Positions 40,838-50,263 are shown, counted from the stretch's first letter. The stretch: 64,000 nt of DNA from Dysosmobacter segnis (GCF_014297285.1 NZ_JACOQI010000015.1:1-64000), one strand, 5' to 3'. Program-made: numbers and translations. The notes: a model not told the origin generated them from the sequence alone.

Positions 40838-42001
40838 ATGACTTTTTACGGATATCGCCGTCCTGACGGACGGGTTGGCGTGCGTAACCGAGTACTGATC
40901 CTGCCCGCCAGCGTTTGCGCCACAGACACGGCCCGCATCATTGCACAGCAGGTCGAGGGCGCTATCAGCTTCAATAACCAGCAGGGCTGCTCTCAGGTGG
41001 CCCCTGACCAGCAGTTCACTATGGATGTAATGGCCGGCTATGCCGCCAACCCCAATATCTACGGTACTGTGGTGGTGTCTCTGGGCTGCGAAAACTGCCA
41101 GATGGACCTGGTGGTCAAGGCCATTGAGGAGCGCACCAACAAGCCCCTCAAGCAGGTCATCATTCAGGAAGTGGGCGGAACCCTCAAGGCTGTTGAGATC
41201 GCCGTTCGTTATGCCAAGGAGATGGTGGCTGAAGCCTCCATGCTCCAGAAGGAGGAGTTCCCCCTGTCCGAACTGATTGTCGGCACGGAATGCGGCGGCT
41301 CCGATCCTACCAGCGGCCTTGCTGCCAACCCCGCCATCGGCGCTATGAGCGATCTGGTGGTGCAGGCAGGCGGTACCAGCATTCTCTCCGAGACCTCCGA
41401 GTTCATTGGCGCTGAGCACATTCTGGCCCGCCGTGCTATCAACAAGGAAGTCCACGATCGCATCTATGAGATCACCAGCCGCTTTGAGGCGCACTTCCAC
41501 GCTGTCGGCGAAGATGTCCGCCAGGGCAACCCCTCTCCGGGCAACAAGGCCGGCGGCATCACCACGCTGGAGGAGAAGTCTCTGGGCTGCATCCACAAGG
41601 GTGGCCACAGCCCCATCAATGCTGTATATGATTACGCCAAACAGGTCGAGAGCAAGCAGGGCCTGGTCATCATGGACACGCCGGGCAATGACCCCGCCTC
41701 CGTGGCGGCCATGGTGGCCGGCGGTGCACAGGTCATTGTGTTCTCCAGTGGCCGGGGTTCACCGGTGGGCCATCCCATTGCTCCTGTGGTGAAGGTCACG
41801 GGCAATAAGATCACTTTTGCCAATATGGAAGATAACATCGACTTCTGCGCAGCTCCTCTGATCTACGGGGAGAAGACGGTGGAGCAGCTGGGTACTGATC
41901 TGCTGAATATGGTGGTAGAGACCGCCTGCGGCAAGCAGACCAAGGCGGAAGCACTGGGCTTTGTTGAGACCGCTATTGCCCGTATCTGCAACTACGTCTG
42001 A
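40838..42001 (+). CDS. UxaA-family lyase, large subunit
   Basis: 387 residues; GGAGG upstream. N-terminal FYGYRRPDGRVGVRN and the central GTECGGSDPTSGLAANPA are hallmarks of the altronate/galactarate dehydratase and sulfolactate lyase large chain, which needs iron. CIHKGGHSPI and FSSGRGSPVGHP follow. Together with the 96-residue subunit it would eliminate water or sulfite from a hydroxy acid. A strong terminator 38 bp downstream ends the operon. Confidence 0.9.
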   Translation: MTFYGYRRPDGRVGVRNRVLILPASVCATDTARIIAQQVEGAISFNNQQGCSQVAPDQQFTMDVMAGYAANPNIYGTVVVSLGCENCQMDLVVKAIEERTNKPLKQVIIQEVGGTLKAVEIAVRYAKEMVAEASMLQKEEFPLSELIVGTECGGSDPTSGLAANPAIGAMSDLVVQAGGTSILSETSEFIGAEHILARRAINKEVHDRIYEITSRFEAHFHAVGEDVRQGNPSPGNKAGGITTLEEKSLGCIHKGGHSPINAVYDYAKQVESKQGLVIMDTPGNDPASVAAMVAGGAQVIVFSSGRGSPVGHPIAPVVKVTGNKITFANMEDNIDFCAAPLIYGEKTVEQLGTDLLNMVVETACGKQTKAEALGFVETAIARICNYV

Positions 42002-42008
42002 TTTGTTT

Positions 42009-42034
42009 TATAAAGTACATCTATAAAGTACATC
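42009..42034. repeat. Tandem 13-bp direct repeat
   Basis: TATAAAGTACATC occurs twice with no gap between the lyase stop and its terminator. Confidence 0.8.
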
Positions 42035-42038
42035 GTCG

Positions 42039-42075
42039 GCTCTGACGCGGCTTTATGCCGCGTCAGAGCTTTTTT
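42039..42075 (+). terminator. Rho-independent terminator
   Basis: Perfect 13-bp stem GCTCTGACGCGGC / GCCGCGTCAGAGC, TTTAT loop, then TTTTTT. It ends the hydroxy-acid operon. Confidence 0.95.
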
Positions 42076-42372
42076 GTGCAAAGAGAGAATTGGATAGACC
42101 GTCCCAATATTTAAGAGCGGAAAGAAAGCGGCCGCAAACAGGCGGCATATCATCAGGGCTTCTTCCTTGTATAAGCTGTGTAAAATTTGTGAACTTTTTT
42201 CGCTTTAACAGGGTTACATAACGATGTGGAAAAAACTGTGGAAAATGTGAAGAACCCTTTGGAACCGGGGAAAATCCGGGGTGACGGGCTGTTATATAAA
42301 AAGTTACGTAACAACCTTTCTGGGTGAAACGGCACTCTTTCTGACAAAAAAACGGGGAACAGCGGGGGATGC
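42076..42372. other. Gene-free leader region upstream of parE
   Basis: About 300 bp, AT-rich in the middle, with no ORF. Two near-identical decamers, GTTACATAAC (42213-42222) and the palindrome GTTACGTAAC (42303-42312), lie 90 bp apart; TGTGGAAAA occurs twice at 42225-42245. These could be regulator sites for the topoisomerase genes. Confidence 0.45.
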
Positions 42373-42401
42373 TTGCAGTCGGGACGGGGATATGCTATAA
42401 T
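42373..42401 (+). promoter_or_regulatory. parE promoter
   Basis: TTGCAG (42373-42378) and TATAAT (42396-42401), 17-bp spacer, 65 bp upstream of the start codon. Confidence 0.8.
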
Positions 42402-42465
42402 CAACTCAATATGAAAATGGCAGAATGTTCCCTGATAAACGGGGAAATGCCCTCTTGGAGGAACT

Positions 42466-44460
42466 ATGGCGACTAAAAAACAGGATTATGGCAATGACAG
42501 CATCTCGTCTCTGAAAGGCGCGGACCGGGTCCGGAAACGGCCCGGTGTCATTTTTGGCTCCGACGGTCTGGACGGCTGCGAACACGCGGTTTTTGAGATT
42601 CTCTCCAACTCCATCGACGAGGCCCGGGAGGGCCACGGCCGGGTCATCACCGTGACGCGGTACAATGACCGCTCTATTCAGGTGGAGGATATGGGCCGGG
42701 GCTGTCCCGTGGACTGGAACGAAAAGGAGCAGCGCTACAACTGGGAACTGGTGTACTGCGAGCTGTACGCCGGCGGCAAGTATGATAACCTCACCGGTGA
42801 CAACTATGAATACTCTCTGGGCCTCAACGGTCTGGGTGCCTGTGCCACCCAGTACGCCTCCCGCTACATGGACGTCACCGTCTGGCGGGACGGCTTTGAG
42901 TACAAGCTCCACTTTGAGCGGGGCGAGATCGTGGGAGGGCTGGAAAAGACGCCCCTGCCCAAGTCTCAGGTGAAAAAGACCGGCACACGCACCCGCTGGC
43001 TGCCGGATCTGGATGTGTTTACCGACATTGCCATCCCGGCGGAATACTTCACGGATGTGCTGCGCCGTCAAGCAGTGGTGAATGAGGGGATTACCTTCAA
43101 GTTCCGGGATCAGCAGGAGGACGGCTCTCTGCCTGAGGAGGATTTCGTTTACGAGCACGGCATCCAGGACTATGTGGCGGAGCTGGCCGGAGAGGGCGCA
43201 CTGACCGCCCCGGTGTTCTGGCAGGCGGAAAAGCGGGGCCGGGACCGGGCGGACAAGCCGGAGTACAAGGTGAAGCTCTCTGCCGCCTGCTGCTTTTCCA
43301 ACAAGGTGCAGGTCATCGAGCACTACCACAACTCCTCCTGGCTGGAGCATGGCGGCGCGCCGGAAAAGGCAACAAAAAGCGCTTTTGTCTCCGCAGTAGA
43401 TAAGTACCTGCGGGAGCAGAACAAATATCAGAAAAACGAAAGCAAGATCACATGGCAGGATATTGAGGACTGCCTGATCTTCGTCTCCAACAACTTCTCT
43501 ACCCAGACCAGCTACGAGAACCAGACGAAAAAATCCATCACCAACAAGTTCGTGCAGGAGGCCATGACGGAGTTCCTGCGGACGAATCTGGAAATTTACT
43601 TCATTGAGAATCACTTCGACGCGGAGAAGATCGCTGAGCAGGTGCTGGTGAACAAGCGCAGCCGGGAAAGTGCGGAGAAGCAGCGGCTGAATATCAAGAA
43701 AAAGCTCTCCGGCAATATCGACATCTCCAACCGGGTCCAGAAATTCGTGGACTGCCGCTCCAAGGATGTGGAGAAGCGGGAAATTTATATCGTGGAGGGC
43801 GACTCCGCATTGGGCAGCGTCAAGCTCAGCCGGGACGCGGAGTACCAGGGCATCATGCCCGTCCGGGGCAAGATCCTGAACTGCCTGAAAGCGGACTACG
43901 CCCGCATTTTCAAAAGCGAGATCATCACAGATCTGATCCGTGTGCTGGGCTGCGGCGTGGAGATCCAGAACAAGCACGTGAAGGATCTGGCAGCCTTCGA
44001 TCTGAACAACCTCCGGTGGAACAAGGTGGTCATCTGCACCGATGGCGACGTGGACGGCTTCCAGATCCGGACGCTGATTTTGACCATGCTCTACCGCCTG
44101 ACCCCTACCCTGATCCAACAGGGGTATGTGTATATCGCGGAAACGCCGCTTTTCGAGATCAACTGCGGGGATAAGACGTGGTTCGCCTATTCCGACAAGG
44201 AGAAGGCGGATATTGTCAAAGCTCTGGAGGGGAAGAAGTACAAGATCGACCGCTCCAAGGGCCTTGGTGAGAACGACCCCGACATGATGTGGCTCACCAC
44301 CATGAACCCGGAGACCCGGCGGCTCATCCGGGTCATGCCGGAGGATGTGGAGCGGACGGCGGAGGTGTTCGACCTCCTGCTGGGGGATAACCTCCAGGGC
44401 CGGAAGGACCATATCGCGGAAAACGGAGCAAGATTTTTGGATCTGGCGGATATTTCATAA
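42466..44460 (+). CDS. parE: Type IIA topoisomerase subunit B (ParE/GyrB-like)
   Basis: 664 residues, GGAGG before the ATG. GHKL ATPase: EILSNSIDEAREG (about 47), EDMGRGCPVD (about 75), LGLNGLGACATQY (about 125). Transducer domain, then Toprim: YIVEGDSALGS (about 445) and CTDGDVDGFQIRTL (about 525), with KGLGE near 600. Its ATP-lid and C-terminus differ from the main GyrB, and it pairs with the ParC-like gene downstream, so topoisomerase IV-type decatenation is the likely job. Confidence 0.93.
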   Translation: MATKKQDYGNDSISSLKGADRVRKRPGVIFGSDGLDGCEHAVFEILSNSIDEAREGHGRVITVTRYNDRSIQVEDMGRGCPVDWNEKEQRYNWELVYCELYAGGKYDNLTGDNYEYSLGLNGLGACATQYASRYMDVTVWRDGFEYKLHFERGEIVGGLEKTPLPKSQVKKTGTRTRWLPDLDVFTDIAIPAEYFTDVLRRQAVVNEGITFKFRDQQEDGSLPEEDFVYEHGIQDYVAELAGEGALTAPVFWQAEKRGRDRADKPEYKVKLSAACCFSNKVQVIEHYHNSSWLEHGGAPEKATKSAFVSAVDKYLREQNKYQKNESKITWQDIEDCLIFVSNNFSTQTSYENQTKKSITNKFVQEAMTEFLRTNLEIYFIENHFDAEKIAEQVLVNKRSRESAEKQRLNIKKKLSGNIDISNRVQKFVDCRSKDVEKREIYIVEGDSALGSVKLSRDAEYQGIMPVRGKILNCLKADYARIFKSEIITDLIRVLGCGVEIQNKHVKDLAAFDLNNLRWNKVVICTDGDVDGFQIRTLILTMLYRLTPTLIQQGYVYIAETPLFEINCGDKTWFAYSDKEKADIVKALEGKKYKIDRSKGLGENDPDMMWLTTMNPETRRLIRVMPEDVERTAEVFDLLLGDNLQGRKDHIAENGARFLDLADIS

Positions 44461-45203
44461 TTGTGCCGCCATGCGGCACCAGATTGCGGCCCCCACTTTT
44501 CTTTTGTCTTGTCAAAAGAAAAGTCGCCGCCGCAGCGGTGGAAAAGAAAAGCGCTATCAACCAAACTTGCACACCGTGCAAGTTTGGGGAAACGGGTTCT
44601 GTGAGAACTGCTGTGCAAATGAAGCAGTGCGTACTAAATCACGGGCGGGGTACACATCTTGCTTAACTCTGTGCGCCGTGACGATCAAACATCAAATTCC
44701 GGGGCATAGGCAGGACACCCCCTGCTCCTCTTTCCGCTGCCGCTGATATTCATTTGCGGAATCAGCCAGCGCGTAGCGAAGCGGAACGCGCGGGAGCAGA
44801 AATACGCCGGTTCGGTTTTGCAGCCTGATGTGCGGTGTGCCTACAGGTGCGGGGACGCAATGCCGGACGGAACAGGTTTAGCGCAGCCGGTAGGAGACTT
44901 CCGGATTTGGTCGGAAGTCCGTGACAGCCAGCCCCCGTTTCGGGTGATTTGACACAGAAGTGTCAAATCATCCCTCAGCGTCTTTTCTTTTGACCATGAA
45001 TGGCCGTTTTCTTTTCCGCAAGAGGAAAAGAAAATGGGGATTCAATTCTGCATGGTATCACCATGCTCCCCCGTGCGGCAACGCCACGCTCCTTTGTGAA
45101 GCAAGGAACATACAGGGGACATCTGCACGGCAAAGCCGTGTTGCTCAGCAATTTATCTGGCAAAAACACCACTTTTTTGTGGATAAAATAAGGAACGTTT
45201 ATT
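44461..45203. repeat. Array of perfect hairpins between parE and parC
   Basis: No convincing gene in 743 bp. Perfect inverted repeats: 44463-44479 (7 bp), 44495-44524 (12 bp, ACTTTTCTTTTG arm), 44561-44587 (12 bp, CCAAACTTGCAC arm), 44896-44919 (8 bp), 44945-44970 (11 bp, TGATTTGACAC arm) and 45007-45034 (11 bp, TTTTCTTTTCC arm). Arms two and six share the CTTTTCTTTT core. This looks like one or more non-coding repeat elements inserted between two genes that are otherwise neighbours. Confidence 0.65.
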
Positions 45204-47450
45204 ATGCCGAAAAAGAAGCAGCCGGAAGGATCCCGGCATCCAGCCAATAACCCCAACGTCATGGGCCTCCGGGCGGCGGTGGTGGAGCAGCCCATCACCG
45301 ACACGCTGGAGACCAACTATATGCCCTACGCCATGAGCGTCATCGTCTCCCGCGCCATTCCGGAGATCGACGGCTTCAAGCCCTCTCACCGCAAGCTGCT
45401 CTACACCATGTATAAAATGGGGCTGCTGACGGGAGCAAGGACGAAGTCCGCCAACATCGTGGGCCAGACCATGCGCCTAAACCCCCACGGCGATGCCGCC
45501 ATCTACGATACGATGGTGCGTCTCTCCAAGGGCTACGGCGCTTTGCTGACGCCATTTGTGGACTCCAAGGGCAACTTCGGTAAGTCCTATTCCAGGGATA
45601 TGTCCTGGGCCGCCCCCCGGTATACGGAGGCGAAGCTCTCCGCCATCTGCGGTGAGATCTTCAAGGACATCGACAGCGACACCGTGGACTTCGTGGATAA
45701 CTACGACAACACCATGAAGGAGCCGGCGCTGCTGCCCACCACCTTCCCCAATATTCTGGTATCCGCCAACAGCGGCATCGCCGTGGGCATGGCCTCCCAG
45801 TTCTGCGGCTTTAACCTGAAAGAGGTCTGCGATACCGCGGTGGCCTATCTGAAAAACCCGGACTGCGACCTGACGGAGACGCTGCTGGCCCCGGATTTTC
45901 CCACCGGCGGTGAGCTGATTTTTGACACAGATGCCATTCGGGACATTTACAATACGGGTCGGGGTAGCGTCCGGGTGCGGGCCAAGTACCGCTATGTGAA
46001 GGATCAGAACCTGCTGGAAATTTACGAGATCCCCTACTCCACCACAGTAGAGGCCATTCTGGACAAGGTGGCGGAGCTGATCAAGGCGGGCAAGGCGAAA
46101 GAGATCTCGGATATGCGGGATGAGACCGACCTCTCCGGCCTGAAGCTGGCCATCGATCTGAAACGGGGCGTGGACCCTGATAAACTGATGGCCAAGCTCT
46201 ATAAGCTGACGCCGCTGGAAGACGCCTTTGCCTGCAACTTCAATGTGCTGATCGCCGGCAGCCCCAAGGTGCTGGGCGTCCGGCAGATTTTAGAGGAATG
46301 GACGGCATGGCGCACCGACAGTGTGAAGCGGCGGATCTTCTTCGTGCTGGGCAAGAAGAAGGAAAAGCTGCACCTGCTGAAGGGCCTGAAGCGCATCCTG
46401 CTGGATATTGACAAGGCCATCCGCATTATCCGGGAGACGGAGGAGGAAGCCGAGGTCATCCCCAATCTGATGATCGGCTTCGGCATCGACCAGATTCAGG
46501 CGGAATATGTGGCGGAGATCAAGCTGCGGAACATCAACAAGGAATACATCCTCAAGCGCACCCGGGAAACCGACGCACTGCGGGATGAGATCGACGATCT
46601 GGAGGACCTGTTGAACAGCCCTAAGCGGGTGAAGAAGGTCATCGTGGAGGAGCTGAACGCCGCCGCCAAGAAATACGGCGAGCCCCGCCGCACCTCCATC
46701 GTCTACCCCCACGAGATCACCAGCTACACCCCGGAGGAGGAACAGAAGGAGGAGTATCCCGTCACTGTGTTCCTGTCCCGTGAGGGGTATTTCAAGAAAA
46801 TCACCCCCGCCTCTCTGCGGATGAATAGTGAGCAGAAGTTCAAGGAGGGGGATGCCCTCCGCCAAAGCTTTGAGACCACCTCCAACGCCGAGGCCATGTT
46901 CTTTACCGACCAGTGTCAGGTCTACAAGACCCGGCTGGGCGAGTTTGATGACGCCAAGGCCAGCGTACTGGGTGACTACCTGCCCACCAAGCTAAAAATG
47001 GATGCGGGAGAAAATGTGATCTTCATGGTGCTGCCGGGGGTAGACTACGCTGGAAGCCTGCTGTTCTTCTATGAGAACGGCAAGGCGGCCCGGATTGAGA
47101 TGAAGGCGTATCAGACTGCCTCCAACCGCCGGAAGCTCACCGGCGCCTATTCCGACAAGTCGCCCCTGGCCTGCATCCGTCGCCTGGATGAGGACTGTGA
47201 ACTGGCTGTGTATTCCAACGAACCTCGCTGCCTGATCTTCCACACGGCGCTGTTGGCTCCCAAGACCACCCGTTCCGCTCAGGGCGTGGCGGTGATGACG
47301 TTGAAGCCCAAGTATCATCTGGAAACGGTGCTGTTGTCTGAGGAGACCTCTATTACCAACCGGACCCGCTATCGGGTGCGGGCCATTCCCGCCGCCGGCG
47401 CTTTGGTAAGGGAAGAGGATTCTGAGGATCAGCAGATCAGCCTGCTGTAA
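45204..47450 (+). CDS. parC: Type IIA topoisomerase subunit A (ParC/GyrA-like)
   Basis: 748 residues. Breakage-reunion domain: YAMSVIVSRAIPEIDGFKPSHRK (split by the active-site helix) near 33-60, catalytic Tyr in AAPRYTEAKLS (about 137), and ANSGIAVGMASQF (about 190). Coiled-coil gate at 390-470 and a beta-pinwheel-like C-terminal domain (VFLSREGYFKKI) follow. No GyrA box was found in the C-terminal domain, favouring decatenase over gyrase. The ATG at 45204 follows AAGGAACG weakly; parE lies 743 bp upstream. Confidence 0.93.
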   Translation: MPKKKQPEGSRHPANNPNVMGLRAAVVEQPITDTLETNYMPYAMSVIVSRAIPEIDGFKPSHRKLLYTMYKMGLLTGARTKSANIVGQTMRLNPHGDAAIYDTMVRLSKGYGALLTPFVDSKGNFGKSYSRDMSWAAPRYTEAKLSAICGEIFKDIDSDTVDFVDNYDNTMKEPALLPTTFPNILVSANSGIAVGMASQFCGFNLKEVCDTAVAYLKNPDCDLTETLLAPDFPTGGELIFDTDAIRDIYNTGRGSVRVRAKYRYVKDQNLLEIYEIPYSTTVEAILDKVAELIKAGKAKEISDMRDETDLSGLKLAIDLKRGVDPDKLMAKLYKLTPLEDAFACNFNVLIAGSPKVLGVRQILEEWTAWRTDSVKRRIFFVLGKKKEKLHLLKGLKRILLDIDKAIRIIRETEEEAEVIPNLMIGFGIDQIQAEYVAEIKLRNINKEYILKRTRETDALRDEIDDLEDLLNSPKRVKKVIVEELNAAAKKYGEPRRTSIVYPHEITSYTPEEEQKEEYPVTVFLSREGYFKKITPASLRMNSEQKFKEGDALRQSFETTSNAEAMFFTDQCQVYKTRLGEFDDAKASVLGDYLPTKLKMDAGENVIFMVLPGVDYAGSLLFFYENGKAARIEMKAYQTASNRRKLTGAYSDKSPLACIRRLDEDCELAVYSNEPRCLIFHTALLAPKTTRSAQGVAVMTLKPKYHLETVLLSEETSITNRTRYRVRAIPAAGALVREEDSEDQQISLL

Positions 47451-47493
47451 GGCCATGTTCCGGGCGAATAGATAAAGATAGGGAGAAATCCAT

Positions 47494-48345
47494 TTGAAAA
47501 AACAACTGAGAAGCTATGGCATTATAACAGTGGGCTCTGTGATCTTCGCACTGTCCTTCGACTGGTTTTTTGCCGCTAACGCCGTGGGTATGGGCGGCAT
47601 CACCGGCCTGGCCCAAGTGCTGAATGTCCTGTTCCCGGCTCTTTCCGTAGGTATCGGCACGATCCTCCTGAATGTCCCGCTGTTTCTGGCCGGATGGAAG
47701 TTCATCGGCTTTCACCTACTGGCCTCGTCCCTGTTTTCCATGACGGTCAGCTCACTGGCGATGGACGGCATCGCCCTTTTGTATACATTCTCCCCGATGG
47801 ATCCCATGCTGGCCTCCATCTGCGGCGGCGCTATGATGGGTGCGGGACTGGGCATCGTCTTTTCTCAGGGGGCTACCACCGGCGGCACGGACATCGTGGC
47901 CCGCCTGCTGAAGCTGAAATTTCCGTGGCTTCCTATGGGCAAGCTGATACTGATCCCGGATGGTGTGGTACTGGCATTGACGGCCATCGCCTTTCAGCGG
48001 CTGGAAACGGCTCTCTATGGTGCGGTGGCCCTGTATGTGTCCAGCAAGGTTATGGACACGGTGCTCTACGGCCTGAATGCGTCCAAGGTGGCCTACATCA
48101 TCTCGAATCACTGGCAGAAGATCTCCGACGCTATTCTGGCCTATGACCGGGGCGTGACCATCCTCAATGCCACCGGCGCGTACAGCGGCAGCGAAAAGCA
48201 CGTTTTGATGGTGGCCTTCCGCCAGCGGGAGATCGTGGAGATCAAGGAGATCGTCCATGAGGCGGACCCGGCGGCATTTTTGATCGTCTGCGACGCCCAT
48301 GACGTGCTGGGCGAGGGCTTCGGCGAGTATCAGAAGGAATTATAA
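47494..48345 (+). CDS. YitT-family membrane protein (DUF161/DUF2179)
   Basis: 283 residues from TTG at 47494 (GGGAG 7 bp upstream). Six helices with GMGGITGLAQVLN and SQGATTGGTDIVARLL (the YitT family loops), then a cytoplasmic DUF2179 domain from about 210 (GVTILNATGAYSGSEKHVLM split). Role in Firmicutes is unclear; some paralogs affect drug tolerance. Host gene, 44 bp after parC. Confidence 0.9.
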   Translation: MKKQLRSYGIITVGSVIFALSFDWFFAANAVGMGGITGLAQVLNVLFPALSVGIGTILLNVPLFLAGWKFIGFHLLASSLFSMTVSSLAMDGIALLYTFSPMDPMLASICGGAMMGAGLGIVFSQGATTGGTDIVARLLKLKFPWLPMGKLILIPDGVVLALTAIAFQRLETALYGAVALYVSSKVMDTVLYGLNASKVAYIISNHWQKISDAILAYDRGVTILNATGAYSGSEKHVLMVAFRQREIVEIKEIVHEADPAAFLIVCDAHDVLGEGFGEYQKEL

Positions 48346-48358
48346 GGAGGCAGTTTCC

Positions 48359-48958
48359 ATGACGGATTTTACAAGGGTCAAAAAAAATCTGGAATCCAAG
48401 CGGTTCCGCGTCAGTACGTTTGCCACGGCGGAGGAGGCCGCGGACTATCTGGATCGCTCCATTGACGGCGTATCTGTGGGCATCGGCGGCTCCGTCACGG
48501 CGGAGCAGATGGGCCTTTACGAAAAATTGTCCGGACATAACCGGGTGTTCTGGCACTGGCGTCCGGAGTCGGCGGAGGACCCCCGCAGAGAGGCTATGAC
48601 GGCGGATATGTATATCACCTCTGTCAACGGCATGGCGGAGACTGGCGAGCTCATCAACATCGACGGCAACGGCAACCGGGTAGCATCGTCCCTGTACGGC
48701 CACAAGAAGGTCTGGTTCATCGTGGGACGGAACAAGCTGGCCCCCACCTACGAGGAGGCCCTTTGGCGGGCGCGGAACATTGCTGCGCCGAAGAATGCCC
48801 AACGGCTGGGCCGGAAAACGCCCTGCGCCGTTCATGGAGATCGCTGCTATGACTGCAAGAGCCCGGAGCGGATCTGCCGGGGCCTGGTGGTCCTGTGGGA
48901 GGCCGTAGCCAACATGGAGATGGAAGTGGTCCTGATCGATCAGGATCTGGGCTATTAA
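48359..48958 (+). CDS. LUD-domain protein (LutC/YkgG-like)
   Basis: 199 residues, AAGGAGG before the ATG. SVGIGGSVTAEQMGL and TSVNGMAETGELINIDG are the LUD motifs, and a C-terminal Cys set (CAVHGDRCYDCKSPERICRG) resembles the metal-binding tail of this anaerobe subfamily. LutC-type proteins assist lactate oxidation; here no LutA/LutB is adjacent, so the partner is unknown. Confidence 0.88.
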   Translation: MTDFTRVKKNLESKRFRVSTFATAEEAADYLDRSIDGVSVGIGGSVTAEQMGLYEKLSGHNRVFWHWRPESAEDPRREAMTADMYITSVNGMAETGELINIDGNGNRVASSLYGHKKVWFIVGRNKLAPTYEEALWRARNIAAPKNAQRLGRKTPCAVHGDRCYDCKSPERICRGLVVLWEAVANMEMEVVLIDQDLGY

Positions 48959-48983
48959 ACGATTTAAAAAAGGAGGGGCGCGA

Positions 48984-49709
48984 ATGAAGGTATATCGACT
49001 GGCGGCGGCGGGACTGGCGCTGGGCCTGCTGACAGGCTGCGCCTCTCTTCTGGAGCGCTCCTATACCACATCAGAGCCTCACAGCAGCAAGTTCTGGGAA
49101 AGTGAGGCCGCCGCTACCCTGCGGGCGGAAAACCGGCAGGATATGGTCAACGATCTGCTGATCCTCATCGGTCAGCACACAGAAACCGCGTCGCTGCGGC
49201 TGTATAATTTCCCGGACGAACAAACTGCGTTGGAGGAATTGGAAAAGGCGGCACAGGAGGTTCAGCAGGAGACCCCGCTGGGAGCCTATGCCGTGGAGTA
49301 CATCACCTATATCAGCCAGCCCCAGCGGAGCTGCTTTGAGGCGGACCTTCAGATCGGATATCGGCGCACGGCGGAGCAGATGCAGACCATCGTCAGCGCC
49401 TCCAGCGTCAGTGCGCTTGGTGATCTGCTGGAGGCGGCGCTGGACGGTGGCCGGACGGAACTGGTGGTCCGCATGGGCTATTGGCAGGCAGACAGCCGGG
49501 AGAAGGTGGCGCAGGAGGTTCAGCAGGTGCGGCAGGAGCGGGGGACCCGGGAGGAAGCGGTCTGGATCGTCCATTACTATCCGGAAACCGACCCGGTGGG
49601 GATCATTGAATTCCTGCTCAAGCCCACGGAGGAAGAAATTCAGGTGTATCAAGCAGAGCAGGTGTCTGCGGCGCAGTCGGAGGCATCTTCAACAGAACAG
49701 GCGCCGTGA
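48984..49709 (+). CDS. Lipoprotein of unknown function
   Basis: 241 residues, AGGAGGGG before the ATG. Signal peptide with lipobox LLTGC (Cys at about 19) for lipid attachment at the outer face of the membrane. The body is alpha/beta with a Gln/Glu-rich second half and no catalytic motif. Monocistronic or end of the YitT/LUD run; a tRNA gene follows. Confidence 0.75.
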   Translation: MKVYRLAAAGLALGLLTGCASLLERSYTTSEPHSSKFWESEAAATLRAENRQDMVNDLLILIGQHTETASLRLYNFPDEQTALEELEKAAQEVQQETPLGAYAVEYITYISQPQRSCFEADLQIGYRRTAEQMQTIVSASSVSALGDLLEAALDGGRTELVVRMGYWQADSREKVAQEVQQVRQERGTREEAVWIVHYYPETDPVGIIEFLLKPTEEEIQVYQAEQVSAAQSEASSTEQAP

Positions 49710-49761
49710 TAGGCTCTTTGAAAGACATCGAAAAAACTATTGAAAAAAATGTAAAAAATGC

Positions 49762-49790
49762 TTGACAGAACGGGGAGGTCTTGCTATAAT
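49762..49790 (+). promoter_or_regulatory. tRNA-Gly promoter
   Basis: Consensus TTGACA (49762-49767) and TATAAT (49785-49790), 17-bp spacer, 12 bp before the tRNA. Confidence 0.92.
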
Positions 49791-49802
49791 ACTTCTTGTT
49801 CC

Positions 49803-49878
49803 GCGGGCTTAGCTCATCTGGTAGAGCGCCACCTTGCCAAGGTGGAGGTAGCGAGTTCGAGCCTCGTAGCCCGCTCCA
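49803..49878 (+). tRNA. tRNA-Gly(GCC)
   Basis: 76 nt with encoded CCA; acceptor GCGGGCT / AGCCCGC, discriminator T, anticodon stem CCACC/GGTGG, loop TTGCCAA giving GCC. Its last 28 nt recur twice downstream, marking it as an integration target. Confidence 0.97.
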
Positions 49879-50235
49879 GAGTAAATCAGGACATCCGATT
49901 TGGATGCCCTGATTTTTTTATTAGACGAAAAGAACTCGATACCGACACCCATGCGCGAAGCGCATTTTAATCAGAGGTGAGGCAGGGTTCCTGCGAATTG
50001 CGGAACACAATTCGCGGGATGCCGGGAAGCGGGTTCGAGCCTCGTAGCCCGCTCCAGAGTAAATCAGGACATCCGATTTGGATGCCCTGATTTTTTTCGT
50101 TAGACGGAAAGAACTCGATACCGACACCCATGCGCGAAGCGCATTTTAATCAGAGGCGAGGCAGGGTTCCTGCGAATTGCGGAACGCAATTCGCGGGATG
50201 CCGGGAAGCGAGTTCGAGCCTCGTAGCCCGCTCCA
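49851..50235 (+). repeat. Tandem tRNA-Gly 3'-end repeats (attachment site)
   Basis: The 28-nt end of the tRNA (from GCGAGTTCGAGCC to CCA, 49851-49878) is repeated at 50029-50056 (one change) and 50208-50235. The DNA between copies is also repeated almost base for base, giving units of 178 and 179 bp, each with the tRNA terminator, GCGCGAAGCGC and a GCGAATTGCGG/GCAATTCGC hairpin. Stacked att sites from serial insertion, or one excised element's scar, are the likely origin. Confidence 0.88.
49884..49919 (+). terminator. tRNA-Gly terminator
   Basis: AATCAGGACATCC pairs with GGATGCCCTGATT (one mismatch) around GATTT and is followed by TTTTTT. A second copy lies at 50062-50097. Confidence 0.9.
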
Positions 50236-50263
50236 AGATGTGTTGATGAAAGATGCAACACAG

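Noticed and set aside
42406..44412. 668-codon minus-strand ORF
   Set aside because: Antisense to the ParE-like gene, which has every expected motif; the antisense protein has no domain and no promoter.
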